Assembly (NCBI GenBank): GCA_934045905.1
Contig: OW203767.1
Span: 14,883,073 to 14,947,072 of the forward strand
Direction of reading: 5' to 3'
DNA length: 64,000 nt
Source of the DNA: Leuctra nigra
Taxonomy: Eukaryota; Arthropoda; Insecta; Plecoptera; Leuctridae
The notes under the pieces were generated by a model. The model was not told where the DNA came from. It made no database searches and saw only the letters and a program-made list of their open reading frames with translations. The stretch's first letter is position 1; each line of letters starts with the position of its first letter. The position numbers were made by a program, and so were the translations under genes. Shown in pieces: positions 1 through 10,704 of this stretch.

Positions 1-404
1 ATGAGAGGCAGGACTTTTGAGATGACCAATTGCATCTTAGTAGAGTTGGGATTAAATGTTCAATAAGTTAATAAGCTCCAAGTTTGTTTACACAGAAAAT
101 TATGTCTTTATTCTGCACAACATAAAAGCAGAGATGAGATGAATAAGTGAAGAAACTTAGGAGAATTATTTTTTTGTTTGGATCTGGATATTCAAAATGC
201 AAAATATAAGATGCATTTGGGGTGGGGGATAGAATCCAGACAAAATCATTATTTATTATTAAGATATTCATGCCTTAACTTATGTTTCATATTATTTAAA
301 GTGTACAACTTTGAATCTGTAAAAATTCACACTAATCGCACAAAATCAAGACTTTTTGTGAAAAGATAATTATTTTTTTAAAATTGAATGAAGTAGGTAA
401 GCCA
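1..404. other. AT-rich stretch, nothing recognised
   Basis: Only short overlapping frames on both strands, no splice-bounded frame and no repeat structure that I can see. Confidence 0.5.
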
Positions 405-970
405 TCTGCTCTACAGGTCTTGGAACTGAAGCGTTAAGCATGCAGTGATAGAATATTAAAAATTATTAGCTTTAAATTGCAATATCAAGATTAAGTTAAA
501 ATGTCCTTAAAATTATATTTAACTTTTGAAAATAACGACAGATCAGAAAAGGTGGAAAAATACCTAAACGTTGGTGGTCCGAATGACCATGCAAAGTTTT
601 AAATTGATCGGTTATACGGTTCTAGTTTAAATTTAAAACACCACAGTATTAATTAATTTTAAGTTTAACCAATCAACAGATTTTCATGAAATGTATAATT
701 CTAAAACTATAAGATGGCCTCAAAATGTGTAAAAATTTTCGATTTGATTCGTCGAACGGTGTCAGATGCTACATACAGGCCATTTTCATTTATCAGCCAA
801 TCACAGGATACTGTTAAAAAACGATCCCATAGGTTGCATAGATTACGTTAGTGTGCGTACAAAATTTCAGATTGTTCGGTTGAACGGTTTGACCTGGGTA
901 GTGCAGGCAAAAAAACACACAAAGAAAGTCCCATAAGTGTACCGTGGAGACGCTCGCTTCGATCTCTTAG
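405..970 (+). repeat. Dispersed repeat family A, copy 1
   Basis: This block aligns in order with 42320-43045. Shared landmarks include GCTCTACAGG (409), CTTTTGAAAATAACGACAGA (523), the CGATCCCA block followed by GTACAAAATTTCAGAT (about 820-873), TTGACCTGGG (889) and GTACCGTGG-GACGCTCGCT (939-958). The two copies are roughly 70-80% alike by eye, with indels. The common 3' boundary just after GACGCTCGCT suggests a shared element end. No reading frame is conserved between copies, so this looks like a non-autonomous element or a LINE/Helitron tail. The class is not determined. Confidence 0.7.
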
Positions 971-3660
971 TTAACATATTTATTCCCTCCCCTTCGTCTA
1001 CATCAAAATCAAACTACATTTATCGCCGATATAAATGAATTATAATTTTACGTTTCCCAAAAAATGCAATCCAATTTACGAGTTCGAATGTGCTTGAATA
1101 TAGAACGAATATTTGAATCAATCTGATTCCAAGAATTTGGCTTGAAGAAATTCTCCGAGATCTCTTTCTCTCTCTTCGCAATGCATCATACTTGAGAGCT
1201 GAATTTCCTTGGAGCTCTCAGTGTTCTCAACCAACCCACCTGATGCTTGCAGCCACCAACATTGATTCTCTGTTTCGAACGTTACACTGAGCCGGCCGCA
1301 CTTTAAAGGCAACAAGATCCATTAAATGCCACATGCGAAATATCTGGGCGGTACGCATGTTGTACAAACAGAGCAAAGTAACATTTAATGGATCTTTGAA
1401 TCCATCCCTTTCCCTCCAAACTCTCTCTCTCTCCCTCCCCCCCCCCCCACTCTCCCTCTAGTTGTCCCAAGGCGTAGGATGTACATGACCGATACCTCAT
1501 TGGTTGTTGTTATAAGCATCAGGTGGCCTAGGGTTCTGTACTTACTCGACCAATTTAAGAAGACATCGTATTACCAACTTTGGGGCACTAAAATCAGTTC
1601 AGATAGAGATGATTCTGATATTTGCGAATACAAATTTACATGAGTTATCTTTTTCTGTAGAAGTAAGCTACTTTAACTAATATTATGAAGTTCCATCTTG
1701 TCCAAGCTCCATGTTTAAAACATAAAGACTCCAAAAATATTCAATCAGAAAATTAGACACACCTTTAATGGATAGGTACACAATTTGTTATGTTTATTCT
1801 GCTCATATTTTGTTTCCTCCTGCTAAAGACAGGTACATTTCAAACGTCGCTAACGATTTGATATATTTGCATAAATTATTTTTCCTGACAGTTAATTTAA
1901 ATGTAGAATGCCAATAATGAATCCTTTCAATGAATGGAGTCATGTACACTTTGAGATAAATTTTATGATAGAAAACGTCGCCATGTATTTAGAGAAATAT
2001 TCGGCTTGATAGACTTTTTTAAGTCGGCAATCCAAGTTTCTCCAGAGACAGGCAGTGACGTCAAACTTCCCTCCAGACGGGGTTTGGATAGAAGTGGGGT
2101 GGGGTGGGAGAGGGTCTCGGCGATTGCGATATTAGAGGTGAAATTAATTAAAAGAGGTGCTCTGGTTTGGCCAGGCAAAGCCCTTACATCTTTCTCTACA
2201 ACGATATACAAAGCATTATTCGTGTAAAAGCTTCAATATTTGGAGTAAAAATACCATATTGGACAGGTACTTGATTTGCTCTTCTCTATTATCTGTACAA
2301 AGACTTCACTCGTGGATGCATTTGAGTAAATAAAATAATAATTTAAAAATAATCTTCTCCGAATATGTCGTACTGAGTTGTAAATTCATTTACCTCGGGT
2401 TAATTCAGAGTTCTAAAATAAATGAACACATTTCTCGCTGGGATTTATACAAATGAAATTTTTTTTCTAACTAGCGCTCTGTTTTGAGTTTCGTATTCTT
2501 CCAATTAGTAAATGTTTTTGTTTCCGACATGCGACTTTCAAAACGTACATGTCGCTACTCTTTCAAGCTTGTACTTGGATGGCAAGAATTCCATTTCTAA
2601 TATCAGAGATAGAGCTTAATAATGTTTGCCTCGTTGGGAATTTAATACTTTCTAATACAACTTGGTTCATGTCTGAATCTTCTTTGTCAATTCTTTTGTG
2701 AGATCGAAATGAAATCTCTCATCTTCCAATAATAATTCAAGTGCTGTTTTCATCATATTTTATGAAATGAAGTTGCGAACGGGACACAGGGTTATGATTG
2801 AGTGCCTTCTTTAATAATGAGATGATTGACATCCGGACGAGATCACTGTGACAAAGAAGTTACAGTAATCCAATCAATTGGAAGGAATACCCACGATGAA
2901 TTAATTCTACTGTTTCTAATGTGAACTCTTTGATACGGTGTTTGTAAATTTCGCAATTTACTTTTAATAGGAGAACGTTTAATTTTGTATACCCACCGCT
3001 GCCACCATTTGTATACGAGTTCACCATTTGTTCTGTGTTTCCATTTATACCTAGATTATTCTATGTTATGTGTAATAGTATTTAGGTGTTTTTACTACAG
3101 AAGTTGCATTCATTATGCATTTTTATAAAAAAATACAATGTATTCCACTGCTATGAATTAGATTAATTCGGAATGAGAAAACGGAATATAGAAAACTAGA
3201 AATTATACCCAGAGTTAAATTAGCATTTCTCCTCGCTTGAACCAGACGGTGCCTATATAATCAGACACGTTGTAGATATCCTCACCATGTCAGCATAACA
3301 AATTGCTCAACATACAGAGTGAGGGTATAATAGTGTTAATAGTTCCCGCTCTATTATTGAAAGCAATTATATCAACACTCTGTTAACTCCATGAAGTTCA
3401 TTAACGCCCTCTAGAGAGCACTACACGCGCGCAGGAAAACTTTTTATAGCCAACCTAATAAACCACGCCGTACAGATATTTAATTATCACCAAGTTTGCA
3501 ACACTGCATCGTATCATTTAAAATAGCGTCTATATATAATCTCCAAAACGAAATTTTAATAGTATTATACGTACACCTTACGAACCATCTCGCTTTCAAA
3601 TTCTATTTAGTATTGACGTGATATAGCAACCCCTGTAGCTACGTATAATTAATACCCCCC
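971..3660. other. No gene seen; pyrimidine tract at 1421-1460
   Basis: AT-rich sequence without a splice-supported frame. A CT-rich tract runs into a 12-base C run (1437-1448). Around 2006-2211 both strands are open for 70-80 codons, but the frames overlap and neither looks like a known family, so I read this as a GC-richer patch and not a gene. Confidence 0.45.
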
Positions 3661-3673
3661 TAATTAACGTTTG

Positions 3674-3937
3674 GTTGCTATGGAAACTGATGAGCCTATA
3701 CCTGTCTTGGAGCTCAAAGTGACTGATGGAAGATTAGGAGCTAGTTAGTTTGATGCACGTTGCAGGAACCAGATTGAGGGATTTCTCAAAGGCAATGAGT
3801 ATTTCAAAGATCTTTGAATATAGTGTTGATTAATTACCAGTGTACGCTGATGAGATTTGTTTTGGTTAGAAAATGTTGTGTGTGTTTGATGTGAAATTAG
3901 TTGGCCGCCATTTTGTTGTGTGTGAATGAAATGGCGG
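3674..3937 (+). promoter_or_regulatory. X-box and YY1-type motif cluster
   Basis: GTTGCTATGGAAAC at 3674-3687 fits the RFX X-box pattern (two half-sites around AT). GGCCGCCATTTTG at 3903-3915 and AATGGCGG at 3930-3937 are YY1/PHO-type motifs in opposite orientation. These are matches to established vertebrate and fly consensus sites. A regulatory role here is inference, and no transcription start is visible. Confidence 0.2.
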
Positions 3938-4977
3938 TTGGATTTAGGTGATGCAAGCGCGAGCGATTTTGCCGCTTGTTGCAGGCACTTTTTTGGAAAC
4001 GATTGGAGACAAAATGGATTGACGAAATTATTTTTAATTATGATTAGATAGAAGACAAACTTAGGGTTATAGCTAGGAACATTTTTAATTGTTTGCTTTG
4101 TTAATTAGTAATAGTTAGTTGATTTTTGGCGAAAAAATATATATTTTCTTGCCTCGCTGGTTGCCGTATGAAAATTAATTTAAAAAATTTGCCAAAAGAC
4201 AACCATAAGTTTTTTTTCTAATCATGATTAAAATTTGAGATCAATTGTTTAACGGGTTTGGTCTCCAATCGTATCCTCCTTCCCCCCTTCCATCCTTACA
4301 TACCCTTCACCATCATCTCCCAATCATCAACATAATCATTCATCCGTCGCCATTAGCCTCGTTGCAGAACAGACAAAAAAAATCGTATCGAAAATTTCAT
4401 AGTTTTGCTCGGTTTTGTTTTGTTGATTCTTTCAGTTGATCAGTTAGTCTGTTTTTGAAGCTACATTAAAAAATGAGTTAAATATAATATTTTTCCTTTA
4501 AAAAATTACTAGAACATTTCAAAATTAGCATTTCATTGTTATGGTTCTCTTCATTCTTTTTTGAAGTTATACTGTAGAGGTTATGCAGGTTTTGTTCTGC
4601 ATTCTTGATTCATAACGCCAAAACAAGAATGAAAATCTGAATCTTTACTCTGAATCTGATAGGAGCACCCTGAATTGTCCTAAAAGTGTAAACTTCATTT
4701 TTTGAATATTGGAGGGTAAGTACACAGATTTGATGACACCAAATATGTGGGTGTCCTACGTTGTAGATAATTCGAACAAATAAGCGATACGTGGTGGAGC
4801 CACTTCTGGCAGGAAACTTTTTAGATGCACTTTTTTGTTTTTAAGTTCGTGTTTCCATAGGGCAGTGAAAAATGAGAAACAATTGAAATTGAAATTAAGT
4901 TACAAGTTGACTTTTTCAGCCAAAACAAACAACTAAATCAAATTAAATATAATTTATTTATAAAAATATCCCCGTGA
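3938..4977. other. AT-rich stretch, nothing recognised
   Basis: No splice-supported reading frame, RNA gene or repeat was found. A good donor-like sequence (GAGG followed by GTAAGT) occurs near 4714, but no exon could be tied to it. Confidence 0.45.
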
Positions 4978-5208
4978 TATCCTCCATTATCCCCCTTATG
5001 GCTAGTACCAAATTGAATCCACCAGAGATCAGCCGTGTTTCCTTATTTTCTCGAATAACAAATACATGTTTAATATTTTTTGGTTGGTAGGTATATCCTC
5101 CATTATCCCCCTTATGGCTAGTACCAAATTGAATCCACCAGAGATCAGCCGTGTTCCTTATTTTCTCGAATAACAAATACATGTTTAATATTTTTTGGTT
5201 GGTAGGTA
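4978..5208. repeat. 116-bp tandem duplication
   Basis: Copy 1 is 4978-5093 and copy 2 is 5094-5208. They are identical except that copy 2 lacks one T where copy 1 reads GTGTTTCC. The near identity implies a recent duplication, or possibly an assembly artefact. The 74-codon minus-strand frame across it is itself duplicated and is not taken as a gene. Confidence 0.92.
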
Positions 5209-5799
5209 TTTACTTATATTCACTTATATTTACTCAGTCAGTGTTTTATATTTTATATTTACTTATAGAACTCAATAAAAACGTATTTTCTGGGAAATAT
5301 TCACTTTTATTAAAAAAATATAATAATAAAGGATCTACATTTTTAATTAAGAATTTTCCGCGAGTTGCAATTTTATTCAAAACTCATCAGTTGTTGGGCT
5401 GAATTGAATGTCCAATTCCAATGTATACTCTTCGTGGAATGTCAGTGTTAAGTTAACATGAGCCCAGCTTTGAAACCCTTTGTCTGGTGCAAATACCATG
5501 AACTACGCATCCTTTGGTAACCGGAGCAGCAGAGACAGAAACTACCTATCAAGGACAAACTGGTTTTATGGTGAAATAATGTTACACCGTTTTCTTTTTT
5601 TACCTAATATTTTAAGACCCATTATGAAAAGGAATTTAATGTAAGATTAGTGAAAAGCCAAAGAAATAGTAAAACAAAAAAAGTATTGTTTTTGTAAATG
5701 ATCATTGAAAGCTTTAAAAATTTGGGGATAGTTACAGATGCAGCGTAAAAACAAATTATGGAAACCATATAGAGGATTTTTCTGAATTTTAGTAAAATG

Positions 5800-5960
5800 A
5801 ATAAAATTTTACCTTAAATTGATCGGATACCCTAATCAAAAGCTCCATATTTTTTACATTTCAACCAATCTACGGATTTATTTTTTTACTTTACAACTAA
5901 TGTGAATCAATTTTTTACCTAGTTAATCAATTAGTAAAAAAGTTGGTTTAATGACTTAAA
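5800..5960 (+). repeat. Possible decayed fragment of repeat family A
   Basis: TTAAATTGATCGG followed by an AACCAATCTACGGATTT-like phrase resembles the wording of family A (compare 600-680). The similarity is short and patchy, so this is tentative. Confidence 0.2.
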
Positions 5961-6039
5961 TACTTCTATATAATAAAATACACTTATATTATCGAATGTT
6001 TTAAACAATGTCCTATATTGCCTGGTCTTGACGGTTGAT

Positions 6040-6077
6040 GGGGGGGGTGGGGGGGGGGGGGGGGGGGGGGGGGGGGG
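6040..6077 (+). repeat. Poly-G tract
   Basis: Eight G, one T, then 29 G. The length is likely unreliable in the assembly. The polyproline frame read on the minus strand is an artefact of this tract. Confidence 0.95.
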
Positions 6078-6351
6078 AGTACAGAATTCACGGACACGAA
6101 AACAAATCTTCAATTTTATTAACTAATTTACAAGAACCCTCTTGTTAAAACCAACGCTTTCATGAATATTTTTCATAGTTAAATTATTTCAACCCAATTC
6201 AATTTGAAAACCGCCATAACATAAACGGCACTCGTGATAATGATATTGCCGAGATTCTAAACAAACTAAATGCGAGAGTGGTTAGATCATATTTAAAGGG
6301 TGCTGCGTTCGGCTTGCTGCCCCCTGGGTTGGGATGGCGGTGGTACGGAAG

Positions 6352-6551
6352 NNNNNNNNNNNNNNNNNNNNNNNNNNNNNNNNNNNNNNNNNNNNNNNNN
6401 NNNNNNNNNNNNNNNNNNNNNNNNNNNNNNNNNNNNNNNNNNNNNNNNNNNNNNNNNNNNNNNNNNNNNNNNNNNNNNNNNNNNNNNNNNNNNNNNNNNN
6501 NNNNNNNNNNNNNNNNNNNNNNNNNNNNNNNNNNNNNNNNNNNNNNNNNNN
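6352..6551. other. Assembly gap, exactly 200 N
   Basis: A run of 200 N. The flanks (GGATGGCGGTGGTACGGAAG on the left, CTGCTCGCGGCAGCATGG on the right) are GC-richer than the surroundings, as is usual where a repeat or G-rich patch broke the assembly. Frames that cross the gap are meaningless. Confidence 0.99.
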
Positions 6552-7104
6552 CTGCTCGCGGCAGCATGGCGACACTTGACTACTCGAGTCAAACCAGAGC
6601 TGGCTCAGTTGTAACGAAAAGGTTCTATTTCAGTGTGAAATGAAAAGGAAAACCCCAAGTTTACTGTATCAATAAAATCAAAATAATCTTGAGTACGCTA
6701 TATGATGTCAGTCTGGAAATTATTGAGTTATAAACTCTCACAAGTCATATCGTATGCAATAAACTTTGACTGTAAACTGAATATTTACCTTCGTTAGCTG
6801 AAGTTGGAAAGCGAAGTGCAATGAACTTTATAAAAGCAGTGCACACAGCAAATATTACTAATTATTAAGTAGCAAATATTTTACATATTCCAACGATGTA
6901 AATGTAAATAAGCAAAGTCACTTGGAACTAGATGAAGTTTTTCCTTACTTTCCGTTAACATAAGGAGATATAATTATTTAAACATATTTAAATTCCGGAT
7001 ATTTCCTATTTTGATCACCTGCATTTGAAGTGTATTCATGTGCATTACGGTTCAATAATGTTTACGTTGTCGGTGTCTCGGTGGTCTACTTTGATTTGTA
7101 ATTA
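6552..7104. other. AT-rich stretch, nothing recognised
   Basis: No frame, repeat or RNA structure that I can support. Confidence 0.45.
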
Positions 7105-7108
7105 TGTT

Positions 7109-7159
7109 GACCCTGAAAAGGGCCGGTCACCAGATAAGTTGGCATCTTCAGGCTGGTGA
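7109..7159 (-). ncRNA. Two adjacent RNA-type hairpins, one histone-like
   Basis: Read on the minus strand, TCACCAG (7153-7159 complement) pairs with CTGGTGA (7127-7133 complement) around a 19-nt loop. Two bases later GGCCCTTTTCAGGGTC (7109-7124) forms a 6-bp stem with a TTTC loop and one G-U pair. The second hairpin fits the replication-dependent histone mRNA stem-loop pattern in stem length, tetraloop and the flanking CAG. I see no histone reading frame upstream on the minus strand and no clear purine-rich downstream element. It may equally be a structured tail of a retroelement. The structure is seen; the function is open. Confidence 0.3.
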
Positions 7160-7739
7160 TAAGACGAATTTCTAGAAAAATATAAATAGAGCAGAAACCT
7201 GTAACACTCAACCAATATCAACCACAGGCATCAAACAAAACGGTCTCAATGTTGTTTACCTACTACTCGGTAAATTCGTAAAGTAAAATAATTTATTTAT
7301 AATATCGCCAGACAAACCACTAAAGCTTTGTGTACACTTAAGTATTTTAATTATGTTACATCTGTATGTATGTATTTAAGTTACACAACTTCAAACTCTT
7401 ACGTAGGACATTAAGTAAACAAAATATTGAAACGCAAACGCAACAAAATCTACATTTCTGTAATTCAATATTTGCCAATATAAAATTCTATAAAACTGTT
7501 GGTATGTACACTACCATGTACATTTCTATTGATCAATTTCTATTTTATTTACACATATTTGATATATCAAAGCAGGAGAAGCGAATTACAAATGTTCTCT
7601 ACGAATTCTCACCTTTTACAACGATGCACTTTTATTTCTCTATTTTGACTCACTCGCCCAGATTCCGGTTTGAATTTAAGAGAAGTTCTTATCATTGCCA
7701 TCAACCCTGTTAGAACTTAGTGAACCAGTTTTCAAGAAC
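7160..7739. other. AT-rich stretch with one 115-codon plus-strand frame, unassigned
   Basis: The plus frame at 7366-7713 is rich in Phe, Ile, Tyr and Asn, as expected from AT-rich noncoding DNA. It has no recognisable domain or splice signals. Confidence 0.35.
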
Positions 7740-8010
7740 AAATTCAATTGAAAGCAAAGCGCGCCGCACTACATGGTGGCGGGCGGCGGGACGTGAGGGG
7801 GGATGGTTGATTGATGGAGTAGCCGAGTTCAGAGCGAGGGGAATCTAGTTTTAATCTCGGCGACGTTTTTTCGCAGCGAAAAGTGCTGCTACGTGACACA
7901 TCAAGATTTTATAGAATCTTAACAAAACATCTTCCAATGAGATTAAATAGAATTTGTTGATTTGTCTGCATTCTTTGTCTTCATTCTGTTTAGCTAGTTG
8001 GCAAGAACAA
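7740..8010 (+). other. CpG- and G-rich patch with downstream donor signal
   Basis: About 7760-7880 is much richer in CpG and G (GCGCGCC-like, GGCGGGCGGCGGG) than its surroundings. It includes a self-complementary TTTTTCGC-AG-CGAAAA at about 7868. A strong donor-like GTAAGTATC follows at 8012. A promoter with an untranslated first exon is possible, but no TATA box or initiator stands out. Confidence 0.2.
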
Positions 8011-8094
8011 AATAAGTAAGTATCAAATTACACCGCAATTAATTGAGAGCTACCCGATATGTTGATTATTCTTTTTTATTGGTGAGCTGTATAA

Positions 8095-8518
8095 TAGGGA
8101 AGTCTCGTGAAGATTAGAATTCAGAATAATATTTATTTTATGAAAGTTGAGATGTTGCTGAACACAGATGTGGTATTATTTTTGTTGTTGGACGAATAGT
8201 TCTCATGTAATTAATTTACAAAGTTTGATAGATCTCCTCTCATTTAAAAACAGGAAAATTGGCAATGACATCACAGTTTGCTATATTGCCATGGCAACAA
8301 GGGAATCCCCATGTCAACACAATGTTCAAGACTTGGAAATGACATCACAGTTCTGATTCTTGTTAATGGCCGTTTTTCCCGCCAAAAATCATATGATATT
8401 TGAACTCGATTTTTATGAATGAAAATTTAAGATTTCACAGGTAATAAGTGTATTTGTCATTATTATTTGTGTTTATTTATAGAAATTTACTAGAATAAAA
8501 TTTCATGAGACTTCCCTA
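8095..8518. mobile_element. MITE with GGGAAGTCTC termini and TA target duplication
   Basis: The left end GGGAAGTCTCGTGAA (from 8097) is matched in inverted orientation by TTCATGAGACTTCCC (ending 8516). TA lies at both borders (8095-8096 and 8517-8518), which fits Tc1/mariner-type insertion. The 420-bp body has no transposase frame, so the element would be non-autonomous. The interior carries a motif cluster, annotated separately. Confidence 0.7.
8264..8388 (+). promoter_or_regulatory. CRE-like x2, X-box and E2F-type motif cluster
   Basis: Inside the MITE, a 15-bp direct repeat containing TGACATCA (a CRE/AP-1-like site) occurs at 8264-8278 and 8338-8352. Between the two lies the palindrome TTGCCATGGCAA (8286-8297), an X-box match. 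TTTTTCCCGCCAAAAA (8373-8388) is a very good E2F-type match. Four consensus-like sites in 125 bp is notable. Binding and activity are inference only. Confidence 0.3.
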
Positions 8519-8706
8519 TCAAGTTTCGAAAAATTAACCTGTAAATTCAGTACACTTTTCATATAAGATTTTGCTCAAACAATTGACAACAAATCATCAA
8601 AACCATAAAGTTTAGAGCCCAAACATTAAATGAAAACGCGCCTTTCGTTCCGTACATAAATAATCTCTTTAACGTCATCTACAACCACTTTCATTTGTAT
8701 CCACAG

Positions 8707-9065
8707 TTATTACCATTGGATTTCCGACATCTTCAATCCCCCCGTATCCCAAGCTAGTTCTATGAATTGCACCACCGAATTGGTTGGATCAGGATACAAT
8801 TTCATCTTCTATGATTCAATTCAGGATCAAATTGTCTTCAAGTGGTCTTCTTTTATTGACCGGTCATCAGGTTCGGTCGATTGATTCGGCTGTCAATAAT
8901 CCGACAGCGATTGATACAATAAGATTGCAAGTCGTCAGGCGGCTATTCGATGTCCTCTCATCCATCATTCATAGACGTCCGGTGTGGTGGCAAGACCCGA
9001 TAGTTGCGTCTGTCGGAACAGATAACTTGATCGACTCAGGGCTTCAGACGAGGGGAAATTGTTAA
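8707..9065 (+). CDS. Candidate exon, unrecognised product
   Basis: A good acceptor (CATTTGTATCCACAG) ends at 8706. Two plus frames are then open in overlapping order: one from 8708 to a TGA near 8884 (59 codons, beginning YYHWISDIFNPP) and another from the TGA near 8763 to 9065 (about 99 codons, ending LQTRGNC). GC content is higher than in the flanks. I recognise no domain in either frame, and two competing frames weaken the case for coding. An untranslated exon or plain noncoding DNA are both possible. Confidence 0.15.
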
Positions 9066-9140
9066 ATCTTCGATGGTGTATAGGAAGTAAATTACAGATG
9101 TAGCTACAATGCTATCAGCGACATGAATACAAATAGGCAC

Positions 9141-9529
9141 GCTGTACTCAAGGGCGTATCCAGGATTAAATTTCGGGAGGAGGGGGCCGGACATTACAAA
9201 TATTTTGAAAAATCACAGGGGAAAACAAGGGGTTCGGGGGCGAGAAAATTTTGGATCGAGGTCATTCATTTAGGTGTAATTTTGAATCACAGTGTATAGC
9301 TATTTTGGAAAATTATAAATTACAAAATATCCAAAAATTAGAAATTTTTTGGAATTTTAACTCAATTTTAACCATTTTGAACGTTTTTGACATGATCTGT
9401 CTATATTTAAAAGTTTTTTTTCACATATTATTTTAAATGTGCTTATTTTCTTAGATGAAATTTTGATTTCAGGGGGGGGGGGGGGCATGGCCCCCTCGGC
9501 CCACCCCTGAATACGCCCTTGGGTGTACT
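9141..9529. mobile_element. hAT-type MITE with 8-bp target duplication
   Basis: The termini are CAAGGGCGTATCCAGG (from 9149) and CCTGAATACGCCCTTG (ending 9521), an inverted pair of the kind found on many hAT elements. The flanking octamers GCTGTACT (9141-9148) and GGTGTACT (9522-9529) agree at 7 of 8 positions, as expected for a hAT target duplication. Subterminal G-rich sequence, including a 14-base G run at 9472-9485, faces C-rich sequence at the other end. The 373-bp element has no transposase frame; the 61-codon plus frame inside is low complexity. Confidence 0.88.
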
Positions 9530-10401
9530 ATTGCTGATAAGTCAGAGCTAATCAACCATAAGAGTTGTTGACTGATTTTGTAAAGTAAGGTGAAGAGTTT
9601 CTGATTTGCCGATTTGATTCTGATAGTCATCGATAACGATTTTCTTTTGTATAGTCTTTTGCATGTAAGACAATGTCAATTTTTAAGTACTAGGAGTTGC
9701 AAAATCAATTTATATTTTAACAGAATATTCATTTCAAGCATGAAGTCAAAGTTGAATTTATAAGTTTTTGGAAAATATCTTTAATCTTTATATATTATCT
9801 CTAATTATTATCTTAAAATTCTAAACTGTAATACTTTTAGACAGTATAGGTAGTACTTCTTTTACATGCAAGGTAAATAAACGAAGATTTATGGACAAGT
9901 ACTTTATATTTGTTAGGCTCAGAATCTGGCTTAAGCCGATCATCCCTTCTATATTATCATAACGAACTTTGTTAATCTAACACGCGGCTCGCATATTTTC
10001 CATTCTTTCGCTAATTACCTTTACCACAGAGGAGAACAAAAACAATGAAAGTTACATTTTAAAACACATGGAGTTAATCCGATAGACTTGTTATTTTTGT
10101 CGGTTAGAATTTTCAAGTGGGGAGTCGATAGTCAAACTTTATGTCACACTTGAGGCAACACTTGAGCTTATTGGCTTTTCCGAATAGAAAAAACAATAGT
10201 TTATGAGCGTTTGGCCACAGTTAACTTTACAGAGTGTGTTTTTAGCCTTATATGAAAATAATGTTACGCATGTAAAAATTAATTTGGTTAAATATTTAAA
10301 TAGATAACAATAAATAAAATGTAATTACTTAAAAAAATGTAAGTCGTGTAGTCCCAATAGATCACAGTGTCATTTAAAAAAAGGCTGTTAGAAATGTTTC
10401 A
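9530..10401. other. AT-rich stretch, nothing recognised
   Basis: No open frame of note, no repeat and no RNA gene seen. Confidence 0.45.
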
Positions 10402-10624
10402 TCACTTAGTGTCCTCAAATGCGATTGCTACGCTTCCAAGCGGGAGTTTCTGTAGAGATGAGGGATAGGCAACCCGCCGTGTCGTCGTGCGTTGCGGGTG
10501 GCGTTCAAAGCTCGACAGGCGTCCGGAAGAAGCAATTAGACGTCGAGCGAATGCCGCTAGGTGGAGAGCATGAAAATACACACTCCCGCTCACGAAAACA
10601 CTGTTTTTATGTCTTTTTCTCTCT
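10402..10624 (-). CDS. Candidate 3' exon, unrecognised product
   Basis: On the minus strand a strong acceptor (TTTTTCTTTGTTTCAACAG) ends at the complement of 10625. The following frame is open for about 74 codons to TGA (10402-10404), starting after the split Arg codon as ERKRHKNSVFVSGS and ending AIAFEDTK. The composition (Arg, Ser, Thr, Ala) reflects a CpG-rich patch. The plus strand is also open here for 70 codons (10419-10631), so coding is not established. No known domain. Confidence 0.18.
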
Positions 10625-10704
10625 CTGTTGAAACAAAGAAAAACAACGCAGCGTTGAAGACGAAATACAAAGTTATTTTTTGTTATTATAAAGGCGAAAT
10701 TCAA

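Noticed and set aside
5931..6113. Polyproline-containing minus frame
   Set aside because: It is the translation of the poly-G tract and nothing else in it looks like a protein.
6199..6643. Six frames of 81-122 codons across the N block
   Set aside because: They exist only because N was translated as X. The flanking pieces are short and unrelated.
7366..7713. 115-codon plus frame as a gene
   Set aside because: Phe, Ile, Tyr and Asn dominate, there is no splice signal at either end and no recognisable motif.
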